Positions 11,750 to 24,379 of a DNA stretch of 61,808 bases are shown in pieces; positions within the stretch are counted from its first letter, which is position 1, and each line of letters begins with the position of its first letter. The notes under the pieces are model-generated. The model made no database searches. It had not been told where the DNA came from and was given only the letters and a program-made list of their open reading frames with translations. The stretch comes from Gnetum montanum. Lineage: Eukaryota > Streptophyta > Gnetopsida > Gnetales > Gnetaceae. A program made the translations under genes and the position numbers. The stretch spans positions 2,930-64,737 of the forward strand of contig MNCI01016033.1 in the NCBI GenBank assembly GCA_015680685.1, read 5' to 3'.

Positions 11750-12714
11750 GCATAGGATGGCCAAGGTTAAGGTGAACTTCACTTATGTAGATTCTTCCTA
11801 GTCTTTATAAGGTTAGGAAATGAGTAAGGACTATTTTGCAAAAGCTTATATTCACCATCCCCTTTGCTTACAATGTTAAAAGGGAATTCATACCATAATG
11901 CATCTGATTTCATATCATTGTCATTGTTGGATTATTGCTCTCTTTTGAGCTATTGGATTTCCTAGCTGGGAGCTCTTTCTTGAAGCTCCACTTTAGACTC
12001 ATGTTCTATGTTTCTATTGTTGATAGCTAGTGGAACCACATTATCACCATAAATGATGATTTCACCTCCCTCATAAGGAAGATGAATTTCTTGATGGATG
12101 GGAGAGGACATAGCTCATAATTAAGCCAACCAAGATCTTCCTAAGATCAAGTTGAATCCTGGTGTCTCCTCCAATACCATGAAATTAGCAGTTGCAGGGA
12201 ATTGCTCCCCTTCCAAAGAATCTAAGGAGATGGACCCCTTAATGGCAACCCTCAATCCATTGAAGGACATGAGAGCCACGGTCAATGTACATTATATCAA
12301 CTTAGTTAGGCCCAAGCATTCAATGATGGTACATGGGGTGACGTTCGTTTTAGCTCCATCATCAACATGCACCTACTATAATTTAAACTATCCTATGCAT
12401 ATGGTTATGAATAGAGGAGCCCTAGTCACTTCACAATTTTTGGGATTAACCTTAATTTCAATATCACAAAATATTAGAGGTGTTGATTTACCCCCTCTTG
12501 GCAAGGGAGGAACCATCACTACATGGATGGCTTTCTCATTAGTGGGGATGTCCTTACTAGGAAGGATAGAAGTCAACATTTTGACTAGCATCTGAGAATG
12601 TGTGGAAAATGTTATAAGTAGGTCATAAAAGCTTAAGGTTTTATTCTTTTGTTTGAGAAATTTTTTGACTTGGTCCATTACATTAAGGAATGTTTTGTCA
12701 TTGATCATGGGATT
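11750..12714 (-). pseudogene. Tat-lineage retroviral-type aspartic protease relic
   Basis: The minus strand encodes a retropepsin domain that would process Gag-Pol. The active-site region reads VDDGAKTNVTP near 12340-12370, where the family has D-[TSD]-G-A. Downstream are FNGLRVAIKGS, PATANFMVLEETPG and NLILGRSWLA (the flap and the ILG motif), then PYEGGEIIIYGDN, all characteristic of Tat elements. The domain follows gag directly and is broken by TAG stops. The linker toward RT can be traced to about 11750 and then stops; RT itself is found only at 75-1900. Confidence 0.85.
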
Positions 12715-15397
12715 ATCACCTCAGTTGTGCTTTACTTCCTTCATGCATTCCAAATTGTGAACTCCAACTTTAGGTTGTGGTTGTTAGAGATTTTTCTCAT
12801 TTTTCTAGTTATAGGTTTTGGTGTCCTCGTATGACTCATTGGTTAAAGAAGACCATGCAAAGGAGGTCATGGGTATAGCTAATATGAGAGTGGGCTTCAA
12901 CAAATCCACTTCCTTTTATGCCTTTATTTGCTTGTCACCCTTGATGCTAGGATTTTTCTCATTATTCTTCCTTTCTTTGGTTGAAGTTTTTTGGTTTTTA
13001 GTCATTGGCTATGAGGAAGAAGTAGTAGCATTGGCCATCATAGGTAGTTGATGCATAGTTGTTTAGGCTATGGCCGGTTGGATCATGTTAGGCTAAGGTA
13101 CCCTAATGACAAAAGGATCCCTTAGAGGCACTCGTGATGATACTCTTATGATGAAGGAGGATCTGGAGTTAGTGGAGGTTGAAGAAGCCCTTTCATCATA
13201 AGGAGTTACTTGGATCATGAATGATTCTTTGGGGGATTTTCAATCATCATCAATGTTGAATGATGAAATGAAGTAATGGCTATCCTTAGCATTCAACAAG
13301 TCCTTGTAGACTTGCATTGACAAATTTTATGGTTGAACTAGGTTGGAAGCATCTAAGACTAGTTTTTTCCTATCTATCATCCTCTACATGCCATCCCTTA
13401 GTGCGAGGCATAATTCTATGTCATGACTATGTAGCTAGTGATAGTGGCAAAAGCAGTTTGACTTGAAGTACTTAGGTAGTTAAGGGTCATCTTTTATTGT
13501 TCTAATTGAATCTTTGGCTATTTCATTAAGTCTATCATGCTTCTTTTAGGAAGCTTTAGACATATGTTTATATTGAATATGCCCACTTTTCAAAATATGG
13601 TCTAATAGTTTTGATGGTTTTAATGGTAGTGTAGTGTATTTGAACCTATCCTTTCTTTTGAAATTGGATCTAATTGTTGTCAATAAAATAGTCCCAAAGG
13701 TTGATGATAGGTTATTGTAGTCATTAGTGGGGCCCTTAGGTGGGTTAGCCCTTGGCACCTAGTTCATGATCTTTGCTTCTTTAATCATAGTTGCTACATT
13801 TTTATTCTTTTATTTATTTTTCTCTTTGTCTCTTCATGTATGTTGATTTTTGTATGCTATGTAGGTTAGATCATGACTGGCCTTTGCAACATCTTCTATA
13901 TTTTTAGTTTGAGAAAATGCCTAGCTAAGGAACTGTAGGTTAAGGTAGTAAATCTTGGACTTGATGAAGTCATTAACCATTTTCTTAAATATGGCTAACA
14001 GGTGGGCTTCAGGTATAGGCTCTAGTATTTCATTTAGCAATCCATTCCACCACTGAATGAATTTCTGCATGGGTTCAAGGGATCCCTACTTGATCTTATT
14101 GAGTTGAACTATTGTGATATGAGGCTTGAAGTTATACTTGAAGTCGTTGAAAAATTAGGCTATCAAGTCTTCTAGAGAGGATATGGATCCTCTAGGTAAT
14201 GCACAATACCAACCAACTACTTTTTCAAAAATCCTTATGATAATATGAGGCCATGGTTGTAAGAGTAAGCATTTAGATCAAAATGTAATAAGATGAGCAT
14301 TGGGATTACCTTCTCTATTGTATTTGCTAAACTAGTTAATATTGACACCAAGAGAAAATGTCAAGGATGGAACCATGAGATTGATGTGATCATCTTGGTA
14401 GAAGTCCATAATCTAGAAACTTTGGGAGGTAGATGCTTTAAGCCTCTTCAACTTCTCCATTAGGTCTAGTATCATCTAGAAGACTTGATCCAGGCCCTAT
14501 GGTGGCCCTATTGGTTGTGGGGTTTGTACATAGGGCTATGGAATTTTTTGTGAGGCTTGTGACCTTACTATGAATTGTAGGATAGAAGGAAGAGGTTGTG
14601 TCATGGTTATAGCTTGTGGACCAAACAAGAAAAAGGATGTTTATGCTAGTACTTGAGGCAGAAGTAGAATAAAGGGGGTGTGTGAACCTTGATTTACTTG
14701 GGATTTCATGGTGGATCCTACATGGGTATTTAATGGATTTGTGGTCATAAAAACCATCATTGATGGTTGCACACATTGAGGTTGTATAGAGAACAACATA
14801 GATGTGTTATAGGTTGTTCATTGTGACATTGATTGAGTTTGATGTATGGCTATGACTAGTATGGCACCAACCATGATAAGGTAGGAGGGAGTGGAAGATG
14901 GTGGCACCATGCCCATGGAGAAAACAAAAGCATTAGAGGAAGGCATTGTAACCTTGGAAGATGTTTGTTGTAACAATCTTCCCAAGATGTTTTCAGGCTT
15001 AGATTCTATCCTAAATTCATCCTCCTCCTCTTGTTGTTCTTCTAAGCTATGCTTGTTTCCTCTTCCATCATGATCAATTAATCCAAGATGCTAGCATAGA
15101 CATCAATTAGAAGAATTTGGTCATACAAGGAAGGGACATACTCTTTCCCATCCCTATGTATAGGCTCAAACTCCCTTTTTTCCTTTGCTTCCATATGTGG
15201 AATCATGAGGCCAACCTACATTTTGATGAAAATGTAATGATAACGGTCTTCATTTATGGAGATAAAGTTGGGACTTACCCTCTAATCCTCAAAGATCACT
15301 TGCATTCGATGATGGTAGGGTCATTGGGATCATAGACCCTCATGGCTTGTTGTAGGGAGAGGGGCAATTTGGTGCATTGTTGAAAAGACATGGCCAT
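12715..15397 (-). pseudogene. Tat-lineage Ty3/gypsy gag relic
   Basis: Minus-strand Gag starting at the ATG ending at 15397 (MAMSFQQ), preceded by a non-coding leader. The capsid-like core lies about 13900-14250, with QWWNGLLNEILEP and an AHLLAIFKKMV segment resembling the retrotransposon Gag core. A nucleocapsid motif, CHYH then HSHDIELC (about 13405-13465), corresponds to the C-H-HD-C zinc-binding box of Tat Gag. A charged Lys/Ser/Thr-rich tail continues into the protease. Many TAG stops and some frameshifts make it non-functional. The leader to the right (15.4-18.2 kb) would be its 5' untranslated region or LTR. Confidence 0.8.
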
Positions 15398-18189
15398 AGT
15401 GTCAAAAATGACTTGAAATAGGCTAAAAATGACAAGCCAAAAGTGAATTCTAGTGAATGGAATTCAAAGAATTTTAAACAAAATAAAAATAGCTAAAAAT
15501 GGAGCACTTACTAAAATTAGTTAGGGTAATGGGGTTTACCCCTTTACCAAATATGGAAAACTAGAAAAGTTAATGTTAAACACCCTTTACTTTAACCTCC
15601 TAGCTACCTCTATGTTGGGTATGGCAGGGGGGAAAAGAAGAGAAATGAGATAATGAAAATATCACACCTTCTTATTTCAACATTGGAGAGAAGGGGGAAG
15701 TTTGAAGGCCAAGATAGAAACCTAGAAGTTTTCAAAGATGGTTTTGGCAAGCTACCAATGTTTACCATAAAGGAAGGGAAAGTATGTTTGGTTAGTCTGA
15801 AAACCAAAGTTAGTTTTATGGCAAAAAATGTGGTAGCAAAAATTAAAAGGCTATTAAGGCTTTCATGCTAGTTTTGTTCTAAAAATTCATAGTAGATGTT
15901 GTGAAATATCAGCACCCAAACTACCTACAACTTCTATGCTAGGGTTTCTACTAATGGAGGGTAAGGACAACATTAGATTTCCAAGGTCTTGGTTGCAAAA
16001 ATGAAAATTTACTACTAGGAAACAATGTTAGCAATATGGATAACAAATTTTGATATAGAAATTGGATGGAGGCCCTCCTTCTAGCACTAAGAAAACTAGT
16101 GTGACTGGAAAAATTAATTTGTTGGAAAGAATTGATTGATCCAGTGCATAGTAGTCCTCAGATCATGAATTCGAAGAAAATGGAATTTAGGGCACCATGG
16201 TCAGTCAAGCATGGTTAGTCAAGCAGATCAACCAAGCACTTACAAAATGCAAAACTAGATAAATAATATAATTTCAAATCAAAGTAATATACATGCACTA
16301 AAATAAATGAAAATTTTAATTTGAACACAAACCAAAACTATAAATTTTATTTTACAAAGGATAAATTAAAGAAGAGTTAAGAGGTTGTGTATAAAGTGTA
16401 CCTAAGAGGATAATAGGGGGATTCACTTAAGTAGGGGCTTAAGGTTTGTTGAAATTGATGTGTTCAACTCCACAATTTGGATGTCATACCACTCCTAATG
16501 CTATTGAACCTCCTTTGCTACTACTCTAGATTTACAATGTTATTCACTACTAGGAGGTAAGAAAAGTAAAAAATTTGGATGTTAAATTGCTCCATGTTGG
16601 GGTTTAGGAATCCTAGAAGTGCCACATTGATACCAAAAATCCACAAGTCTTAGGATGATAATGCTTCCATGCTAGGGTTCAAGAGAGTGCAAACGTGGGA
16701 GATTGTAGGAGACCTTGAGTGCTTGATAATGCTCCAACTGTGGAATTATTACTTAGAAAAATGTATGTATGCTCAATGTGTTCAAGTGCCAAAAAAGTGA
16801 AACCTTGAGAAAAATTCTTAAACCATGTCAAAAATTGTTGAACCTATAAATTGTGTTTGAGGTTGGTTTTTATAGGTCTTAGGCCATGAATGGGGCTACA
16901 AAATGGCTATGATTTGGCTGCACAATGGCTGCAAATTTTCTACCAGATTGCTGCAAATTTATGCCTTGTTCAGGTGAGATGGATGTCCAAATTTAGGGGT
17001 TTACCATATTTAGTAAGTTCCTCCCCATCTCCATTCTATTTACTATAAATAGTAACAAGGGTAAACCTTCTATGTTGGAGATGAATCTTCCAAACTAAGC
17101 CTTCCACCATTCTTTCCGAAGTGGTTGGTCAACATTGGAATGCATGGAGTGATAAAATCTAGCTATTTTGGCTCCCACACTAAGGGGATGCAATTTCCAC
17201 ATTGGGGATGAACTTCCATGATAAGTGGGGAAGATTTCAAACCTAAGCATGTAACTTCCATTCTAGGGGAAAATTTTCCAAGCTAAGGGAAAACCCCCCA
17301 CCTCTTCACACTATGGGTAGATGATGAGATCTATCCCCTACAAGTGTTTCCAGCATTGAAAAATTTATGCCCCCCATCAAATTATCATTTTTGGCATTTC
17401 AAAAGGCATATCCCCAAGCCCAAATATAGATACTAGGTAACTTTTTTCACTTGGGGAATGAGCCTTTGACCACTTATGAGGAATTTTTCAGCCCCAATAG
17501 TATGAAGTATGTGAAATTGCCCACTGTGGATTACAATCTTCCCATTTACAATGAAGTTTTGCCTTGGGTTTCATGGGGTGGAAGCTACATGATGAAAATT
17601 ATCTATAACATGCAAAGTTTTGTGGTGTTTCACTTACCATTGCTAGATAGAATAACAAAAAATGAGGAAATTATCAAAACTTGCTCTAATACTAGCTTAT
17701 AATATCCTTCTTTAGCCTTGTATTAGAAAGCATTATGTTAGGTATAGCTCCCCTAAATGAGTAAAGGATCATAGAAACAAATAGATAAAAATAAATGAAA
17801 ATAACATAACAATAAGGTAACATGAAAGGAAATATGTTGAAATATAATACACTGATAAAAACATGATAATAGGAAAATGAATAGTAAATTGAAAACTACA
17901 TCTATGCTAAAATAACAAAAGATGATATAGCTTTGAAATAAAATGTATAAGTATTAAATATCTAGTAGTATGAAATATGTTTAGTATTTCATATAACATC
18001 CACAATTCAACATAAAGCTACAAGAATGAATATTCTCATACATGTCCAATCAACATCAAATATACAAAGACATAAATAGCTTATGGCTAGAAGATAATTA
18101 TGCAAATAGCAAAGAATCTTGTTCCTCCATTTAGCCTTAGCAAATTGAAAACAAAAGAGAAAGTTAATATAAATTAAGTGAGAAACCTT
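15398..18189. other. Non-coding leader/LTR-like region upstream of Tat gag; no gene supported
   Basis: No coherent coding similarity was found; the short open frames at 15653-15871 and 17451-17702 look like chance. The words CTTCCATGCTAGGG, CTCCATGTTGGGG and CACATTGGGG recur between 15930 and 17300 and resemble the core phrase of the 187-bp array at 2.6-5.6 kb. This could be the long LTR or 5' UTR of the Tat element. The exact LTR ends were not found. Confidence 0.4.
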
Positions 18190-18689
18190 TGTAACAACCT
18201 ATATTTTTATATGTTATGGTTAGTATCTTTTCTATTTGCACTTTGTGCTTAGACATGCTTGAGTTATGCTTTAGTTAGTTAAATTTTCTAGCTTTATGTT
18301 TTATGCCTATTAGAATTTTAATTTTAATGCATGATATTGGCTATGTATCTTTTATTATTATTATATATTATTATTTTTAGCTAATGTGCACTAACCCAAT
18401 AGATGCTTTTTTGTAAATTTTCATGGAGACTATAAGATGGACATGGCATAGTTGGTTTTTATACAAGATTGATATTTTATTTTATTAATTTTATTATAGT
18501 ATGTATTATTTCCTTTTGTTATGGATTTGGGCATAATTTTTTGTGTTGTGGAAGGTTTCATACATTAGAAGAGGTTTTGTTAAAAATTATTTAATTATGT
18601 TACAATAAAGGTTTTAGGTTTTTTCCATAAAAACTTCATACTTTATTCAACAAGGTATTTTGGCATCCTCTTTAATGGATATGAAAGTG

Positions 18690-19604
18690 TTGTTAGATTA
18701 AAGGCTTGTTCTAGCATGTGAAGCTTTGCTGGTTCATGAGCATTAGATATCAAAATTCCATGTGTATGTTTCATGTGCTATTAATATTTATGATTTAATT
18801 TCTAAATGGGTAATCTTGGCTTATTTTCCTATTCATTTCAATTCATAGCATTTTATGCATAATTAGTGTGGGTCTGGTAGTATTTAATTTATGTAGATCT
18901 ATGTGGATTTTTAATGAAAATTGGATTTTTCCTCGATTAGAATTATGTAATTTTATTCTTTAATTCTATCTTCTATTCTATTGTAGTTTTTATACAGTTA
19001 GCTAATTTTTGGTTTCAAGGATTTTGAGAGAATTTTTCCATAAAAAATTTTGAAGCCTAGATATTTCTTGTAAGATTAATGTTTTAATGTCATTTCATAT
19101 GTCTTATCATGCTATCTATTTCGTTTCAATTGCTTTTTAACATTCCAAGTTGGATTGAAGACTTGTTTAGGTATGTGAAGCTTTGTTGGTTCATGAGCAT
19201 TAGTCAACAAAAGTCCATTATTATGTTTCATGTGTTATTGATATTTATGCTTTAATTTCTGAATGAGTAATCTTGGTTTATTTTCCTATTTATTTTATTT
19301 TATGGAATTTTGTGCATAATTAGTGTGGGCTTAGTAGTATTTAATTTATGTAGATCCATGTAGAATTTTAATGGAAATTGGATTTTTCCTTGATTATAAT
19401 TATGTACTTTTATACTTTAATTTTATCTTCTATTCTACTATAATTTTTATACAATTAACTTACTTTGGGTTTCAAGGATTTTGAGAGAAGTTTTTCACCA
19501 AAAATTTTGAAGCTTGGATACTATTCATAAGATTAATGTTTTAATGTCATTACATATATGTTATCATAGTATCTATTTGATTTCAATTATTTTTAAACAT
19601 TTTG
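18690..19604. repeat. 457-bp tandem duplication inside LTR 1
   Basis: The phrase AAGCTTTGCTGGTTCATGAG at 18721 recurs at 19178 (457 bp away). The following 400 bases, including GCATAATTAGTGTGGG and TTTAATTTATGTAGATC, are repeated in the same order. LTR 2 has a single copy, so the duplication followed separation of the copies or was lost in LTR 2. Confidence 0.85.
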
Positions 19605-19819
19605 AGTTTCCAAAGTCTTGTGGGTTTCTAAAAATTTTCTTAAAGTTTAATTCTCTCATTATGTCATTATATATTAATCTCTTGCATCTCATTTTTTTGG
19701 ATTTTTCTTTTATTGGACCTTATTTTCTATATCCTTGGTGTCTCTTACCATTTGTTAATTATTTCAAAATTTCTTTTTGTTGTTTCTTTCTTTTTATGAA
19801 TTTTCATATAAAACCATAA

Positions 19820-20330
19820 GTCAACCATAGGTTTTGGTATGGTTGTTGGCATTAATCACAAGTTGTTCTTAAGTTATTGTCACATATCATGATTATGATG
19901 AGATCATGGTTAATCTCCAATCATTTTTTTTCATCTCCTAGTCTTTTCTTTCATGAAATCTACAATACCATGAATCATGGTTCAATTATGATTTAGTCAT
20001 GATCATTCACCATGAGTTGTGATATATCTATCCTTGTTATTCTTTCTATTTTGCCTTATTTTCTAACCTTTTCAATCTACCAAAAGTTATAATGAGGTCA
20101 TGGTCTATCATCATAGGTCATGATATACATTACTTTCATCAATTTTTTCACCTTGCATTATTTCTACCTTTTCTTGTCAATCATGAATCATGGTCTAATC
20201 ATGGTCATCCATCACAAGTTGTGGTTATGTCATGACCAACTTTTGATGAATGGTTTTCATTATTGTATCTACTATTAAGTATTCTAAGCATCCCAAAAGT
20301 TATAGTGAGGTCATGGTTAGCTCATGGTAC
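19820..20330. promoter_or_regulatory. Cluster of CCATGAGTCATGG-like palindromes in LTR 1
   Basis: Variants of CCATGA(G/A)TCATGG and GTCATGGT recur every few tens of bases, for example ACCATGAATCATGG near 19971, ACCATGAGTTGTG near 20009 and ATCATGAATCATGG near 20180. The core ATGAGTCAT is a GCN4/AP-1-type bZIP site. The same kind of cluster lies at the corresponding place in LTR 2. A regulatory role is inferred only. Confidence 0.5.
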
Positions 20331-21378
20331 TTTAATTTTTCCATTCTTAGTTTCTTCTTATCACTAGAACATAGTTTGACATTTGTTGAATTTTTTCTAC
20401 TTAGTTTTTAAAGCCTAGATATTGTTGACTTATTAATTTTAACTTGGAAATGATTTTGAACCTTTTTAAGTAATTTAACCATCTAGATATTATTTATGTT
20501 CCTCCACCATCAATGTTTGGCTATGTTTTATTTGAGTGTTAATATGGCTATTGGTTGTTAGGAGCTAGCATTGAGTTATGTGGCTTGTTTAAGATGAGCT
20601 CCTTGGAAATATTTGGTATTTGACCCTTACTAGGATACATTAGTATGGCTTTTATTGTACATCCTATTCTAGACAAGAGGGTGATCCATGGCTTATTGGT
20701 TTTTCCTTTGTTTGATGCCTCCAAAACATAATGATAACTCTAATACCAATAGCTTTGTTTTTAGATTAATAATAAATCCATATGCATGGTAGTTTGGCTT
20801 TTGTTTTGACATTTAGAAATTTGAAGTACACATGACAGTATTTGATAAATTTCAAACTAAGCATAATTTATACTAGCCTCCTTATTTACAAGTTGATGGA
20901 TGGAATTAAGAAAATTTAGTTTGATTAAATTTGTTTGATGTTTGCATTAATGTGGTTGTATATTATTGAATGTTGGAATTTTTCATGTATACTAACATGA
21001 TTTGTAGGCTAGCATGCATTCCCCTAGCCATCACAAGACTTTCTCTTAACTTAGCCAAAGGAGATGTCACACTCTATGTATACTAACCTCCTCTCTAATT
21101 TTTAGGTTACTAGGGCTAGGTGAAGCAAGGATATCTCTTGGTGTTTCCTACAAATTATAGAATTTCATGTTTATTTCATTTCCATATTTAGTCATTTATC
21201 TTTGATTTATGTATGTGGCATTTAATAGATATGTTTTATATAATTTTCTCTTTTATGATTTATGTATTGGATTATGGTTTTATTTATGGCTAAGAATATT
21301 TTTGTATTGTTAGTTATTTTTAAGGACTTTTAGATTTATGATATTATATCTTCTTTTAGTTAATTTCAGTTTTTGGCC

Positions 21379-21398
21379 ATATATATATATATATATAT
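21379..21398. repeat. (AT)10 microsatellite
   Basis: Twenty bases of uninterrupted AT dinucleotide within LTR 1, followed by TAATTAATTA. Confidence 0.95.
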
Positions 21399-22714
21399 TA
21401 ATTAATTATCTTTCTTTTTTCTATTATTATAGTCTCTTCCTTCTCCTTAATCTATGAATTCATTGTAAGTTGTAAGTTTCCATTTACTTCCTTAGCATTG
21501 TGTTAGTTCATTTCAATTTTTAATTTTTCTTTCCATGAATAATCATTCATTAGGAATTCCATATCCAATGTAATACTCTCTATTATAATTTTATTTTATG
21601 TTTTCTTGGATAGCTCTAATCATAATGTTGGAGTTTTACTTTTTATAACTAATAGTAATATTGATATTTGAAATTATAAGATCATAGCAGTGAGTATCAT
21701 AAGTCTTATTAACATGACTAATTATGAATCCTATTATGATGAATAGAATTATATTATACTAATTTCATTACTTAGTACTTGTTCCTTATTCTAATAATTC
21801 GTATCATCTATGAGCTTGTTGTATCTTTATGTTTAGCCTTACTAAGAACTTCATATATTTTAGTGATATTACTCTTTCTAGTAGTGCAATTTTTTTAGTT
21901 TTTATTTACTTCTTAATCATAAGATATAATATAAATATGACTATATTTTGTAACTTAATATATTATGAAATGTTGTACTTGGACTAGATTCACTATCCTT
22001 CCTTCTTCATGCCTATCTAAGTCACTCTAGCTTAGTTTACTAGGCTTTACAACATACTTCTTTGTAAGCCTTCTCCTTTCTTTTCTTTTCTTACCATGGT
22101 AAACTTCTAGATGATCTTCTCTCTCTTTAGGAAACTAGAAAATTCATGAATGGCTCACCTTGGATCTTCTTCTCCTATTTAGGATACTTGATCCTTCTGC
22201 TATAGGGATTTCTCTCATTTTCTGCAACACTTACTTCTTAACATTAAGTTACTTCTTTGATCCTCTAGTTCTGGTGCTTGGATTTTTGTTATGACTCTTG
22301 TGGTTCGTAACATCTTTCACCATTGGTACATGTTTCTATTTACTCTTTCATAATTTTAGAATTTTTGTGGTTCATAGACTATTTATATTATGAAGATTGT
22401 TGTTTTTTTTATTCTAATGTCACTTCTCAATCTTACTTAAACTCTTCAAAACTTGTCTTTATTCATCATAATCCTGCATATTTATATCCACTTTATTTTT
22501 TTTATTTCCTTATTTTTCCATCATTATTCTACATGTTACCAAGTGAAAATTTGAATTCTCTTATCCTTCATAAGGAGTTGCAACTCATTACTGAACCATC
22601 ATGAACATTTGTAACTATTGATAGATTATGTCAAGAAACTAATAATTTTACCTTAACTTAGAAGTATAATCTAATACTCTTCCACCTACATCTAGAAAGA
22701 AGGCTATTATAAGC

Positions 22715-22732
22715 TAGTATCAAAGAGTAGGT
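22715..22732 (+). other. Primer-binding site, initiator-Met tRNA type (decayed)
   Basis: TAGTATCAAAGAG follows the LTR 1 end after AGC and matches TGGTATCAGAGC with G-to-A changes. It marks the start of the first internal region. Confidence 0.8.
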
Positions 22733-22759
22733 TTGATGATTTTCTCATTTCATATTATT

Positions 22760-23880
22760 ATGTCTAGTGATGGCAATTTTTAGAGGTGAATGTGGTTATG
22801 GTAGAAGGATGAATGTTGGGCCTAGTAATCCAACTCTAATGCTTAACCTCATTCTTGATCAAATGAAGAAGCCTCCAATATCCTAAATGAGGAGATTAGT
22901 TAAATAGACACCAATAGTTATCTATTCTAGCTTCTCAATTTCTACATGAAGAGGAACTTAAACTCATTGTTGATGCTCATTACTTAAGGAAATGGTGGTG
23001 ATGGTAGATGATTGATGAAGTGTGAGCTTATGAGGAAATTTCGTAGCCACCTACCTATCAAGATGAGGAGGACCCTACAATTATCATAGAGTTGTTGGAG
23101 AAGGTTATTAAGATCATCAAGCAAATGAGTCTCACTATCATGCAATAAAGTCAATTAGAAACTCACCAATTGATAGGTTTCTCTAGTTGTTGATGGGATT
23201 CTTAAAAGGAGATGTACCATTTGGAGGATTATGATGTTCATTAGAGAAATTTTTTAATGCTTTCAATAAGAATTATATTCCTTCAAAATATATAGAGGTA
23301 AAAGTATATGAGTTCTATTATCTCCATCAAGGTAATTGGACTATGATAAAGTAAACCTACAACTTTTATAGTTGAGTATGTATGTGTCTCATATATATTC
23401 ATATGTGAAGACCAAAACTATTAGTGTTATCCATGATCTTCATGCATCTATTAAGGATCAATTACTTCTTCTTTATCTTCAAATGTAGAAAGATGTATGT
23501 GTTCCTACAATGAACCTAAAGTGTAATCAATTGATGAAGATAATGTATCACAATTATTCTAAGAAGATGGATTAAACCTCTTCTATGAAGTCTAGTAGAT
23601 TCAAGTGGATATACAATTTTGAATCTATTAGTTAGTATGAGTAGTAGTTCATAGATGGTAAGGCTACTCATGGATCCAATACTTACCATGCTTGCAAGAA
23701 AGTTAGACATGTCTAGAAGGATTACCTCAACTACTATAATTGTGGTAAATCAAATTACAAGATTTTCAACTATCTACAGTTTTTGGATGGTGAAGATTCT
23801 CAGTAGGTTGAAAAATCTACAAGTGATCAAGGTGGTACTAGGATACATGCTTGAGTAAATGATTTTACTGATCAACTAAT
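22760..23880 (+). pseudogene. Tekay/Del chromovirus gag relic (first internal region)
   Basis: Starts at ATGTCTAGTGATGG about 30 bases after the primer-binding site. The fragmentary frame contains KCELMRKFRSHLP, comparable to the start of Tekay Gag core, then a block near 23340-23520, and a decayed CCHC zinc knuckle with YHACKKVRHV and YYNCGK near 23690-23750. In this knuckle some Cys codons are changed to Tyr. TAG stops and frameshifts are frequent. The homologous gag at 36867-37740 confirms the identification. Confidence 0.75.
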
Positions 23881-23899
23881 GGATGTTCAATCCAATACT

Positions 23900-24350
23900 A
23901 TGATGGAGTGTAAAGATACAATTATAATGCTAATCATTCATTTGTAGATCCATAACTTATTAGAAATTTGGATTTGAAGTATCAATATCTTGCTCAAGGG
24001 TACCATTGGTGGCAATGTTCTTGTTATAGATCAAGTCTATATATCTATACCCTTGGTGATTTAGGAAGTCCCTTGACTCACTGATCTCTATATCATGGAC
24101 CTAAGGAAATATGACATTATCTTAATCAATGATTGTTTATCATGCTATCAAGGTAACTTGAATTGCTACTATAAGACACTATCCTTGGTGATAGATAATG
24201 GTATTTATATGACTGTGCATACAAGACCATATAAGATTAAGTTGGATCTTATCTCTTTAAGATCTTTTCATCACTTATTATGGAAGGATCACTTCTATTT
24301 CATGATTTTAATTAACAAATATTCTTCTTGGCTTGGTATTAATTAGGTTC
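23900..24350 (+). pseudogene. Tekay/Del chromovirus protease relic
   Basis: The C-terminal half of the aspartic protease is recognisable: MDLRKYDIILINDCLS (family: MDLREYDVILGMDWLS), then GNLNC and KTLSLV, and a run through KLDLISLRSF. The catalytic Asp-Thr/Ser-Gly segment is not identifiable. It lies between gag and RT in the expected order. Confidence 0.7.
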
Positions 24351-24379
24351 TTCTTATTAATTAGTTTTCTAATGTCTTC

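Larger units (their letters stand above)
18190..22711 (+). mobile_element. LTR 1 of a Tekay/Del-like chromovirus (4.5 kb)
   Basis: Begins TGTAACAACC, the typical Tekay/Del LTR start, and ends TATTATA just before a decayed initiator-Met primer-binding site. It aligns along its length with the LTR at 33839-36818, starting with the shared TGTAACAACC and ATATTTTTA words. It is about 1.5 kb longer, partly because of an internal 457-bp duplication. Small open frames inside it (19514-19819, 22323-22604) are not supported as genes. Confidence 0.85.

Noticed and set aside
12152-12595. Plus-strand open frame of 147 codons
   Set aside because: It is antisense to the Tat protease, whose motifs are clear on the minus strand.
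19514-19819. Hydrophobic open frame suggesting a membrane protein, with a similar one at 22323-22604
   Set aside because: Both lie inside an LTR in T-rich DNA, which yields Phe/Leu/Ile-rich frames by chance.
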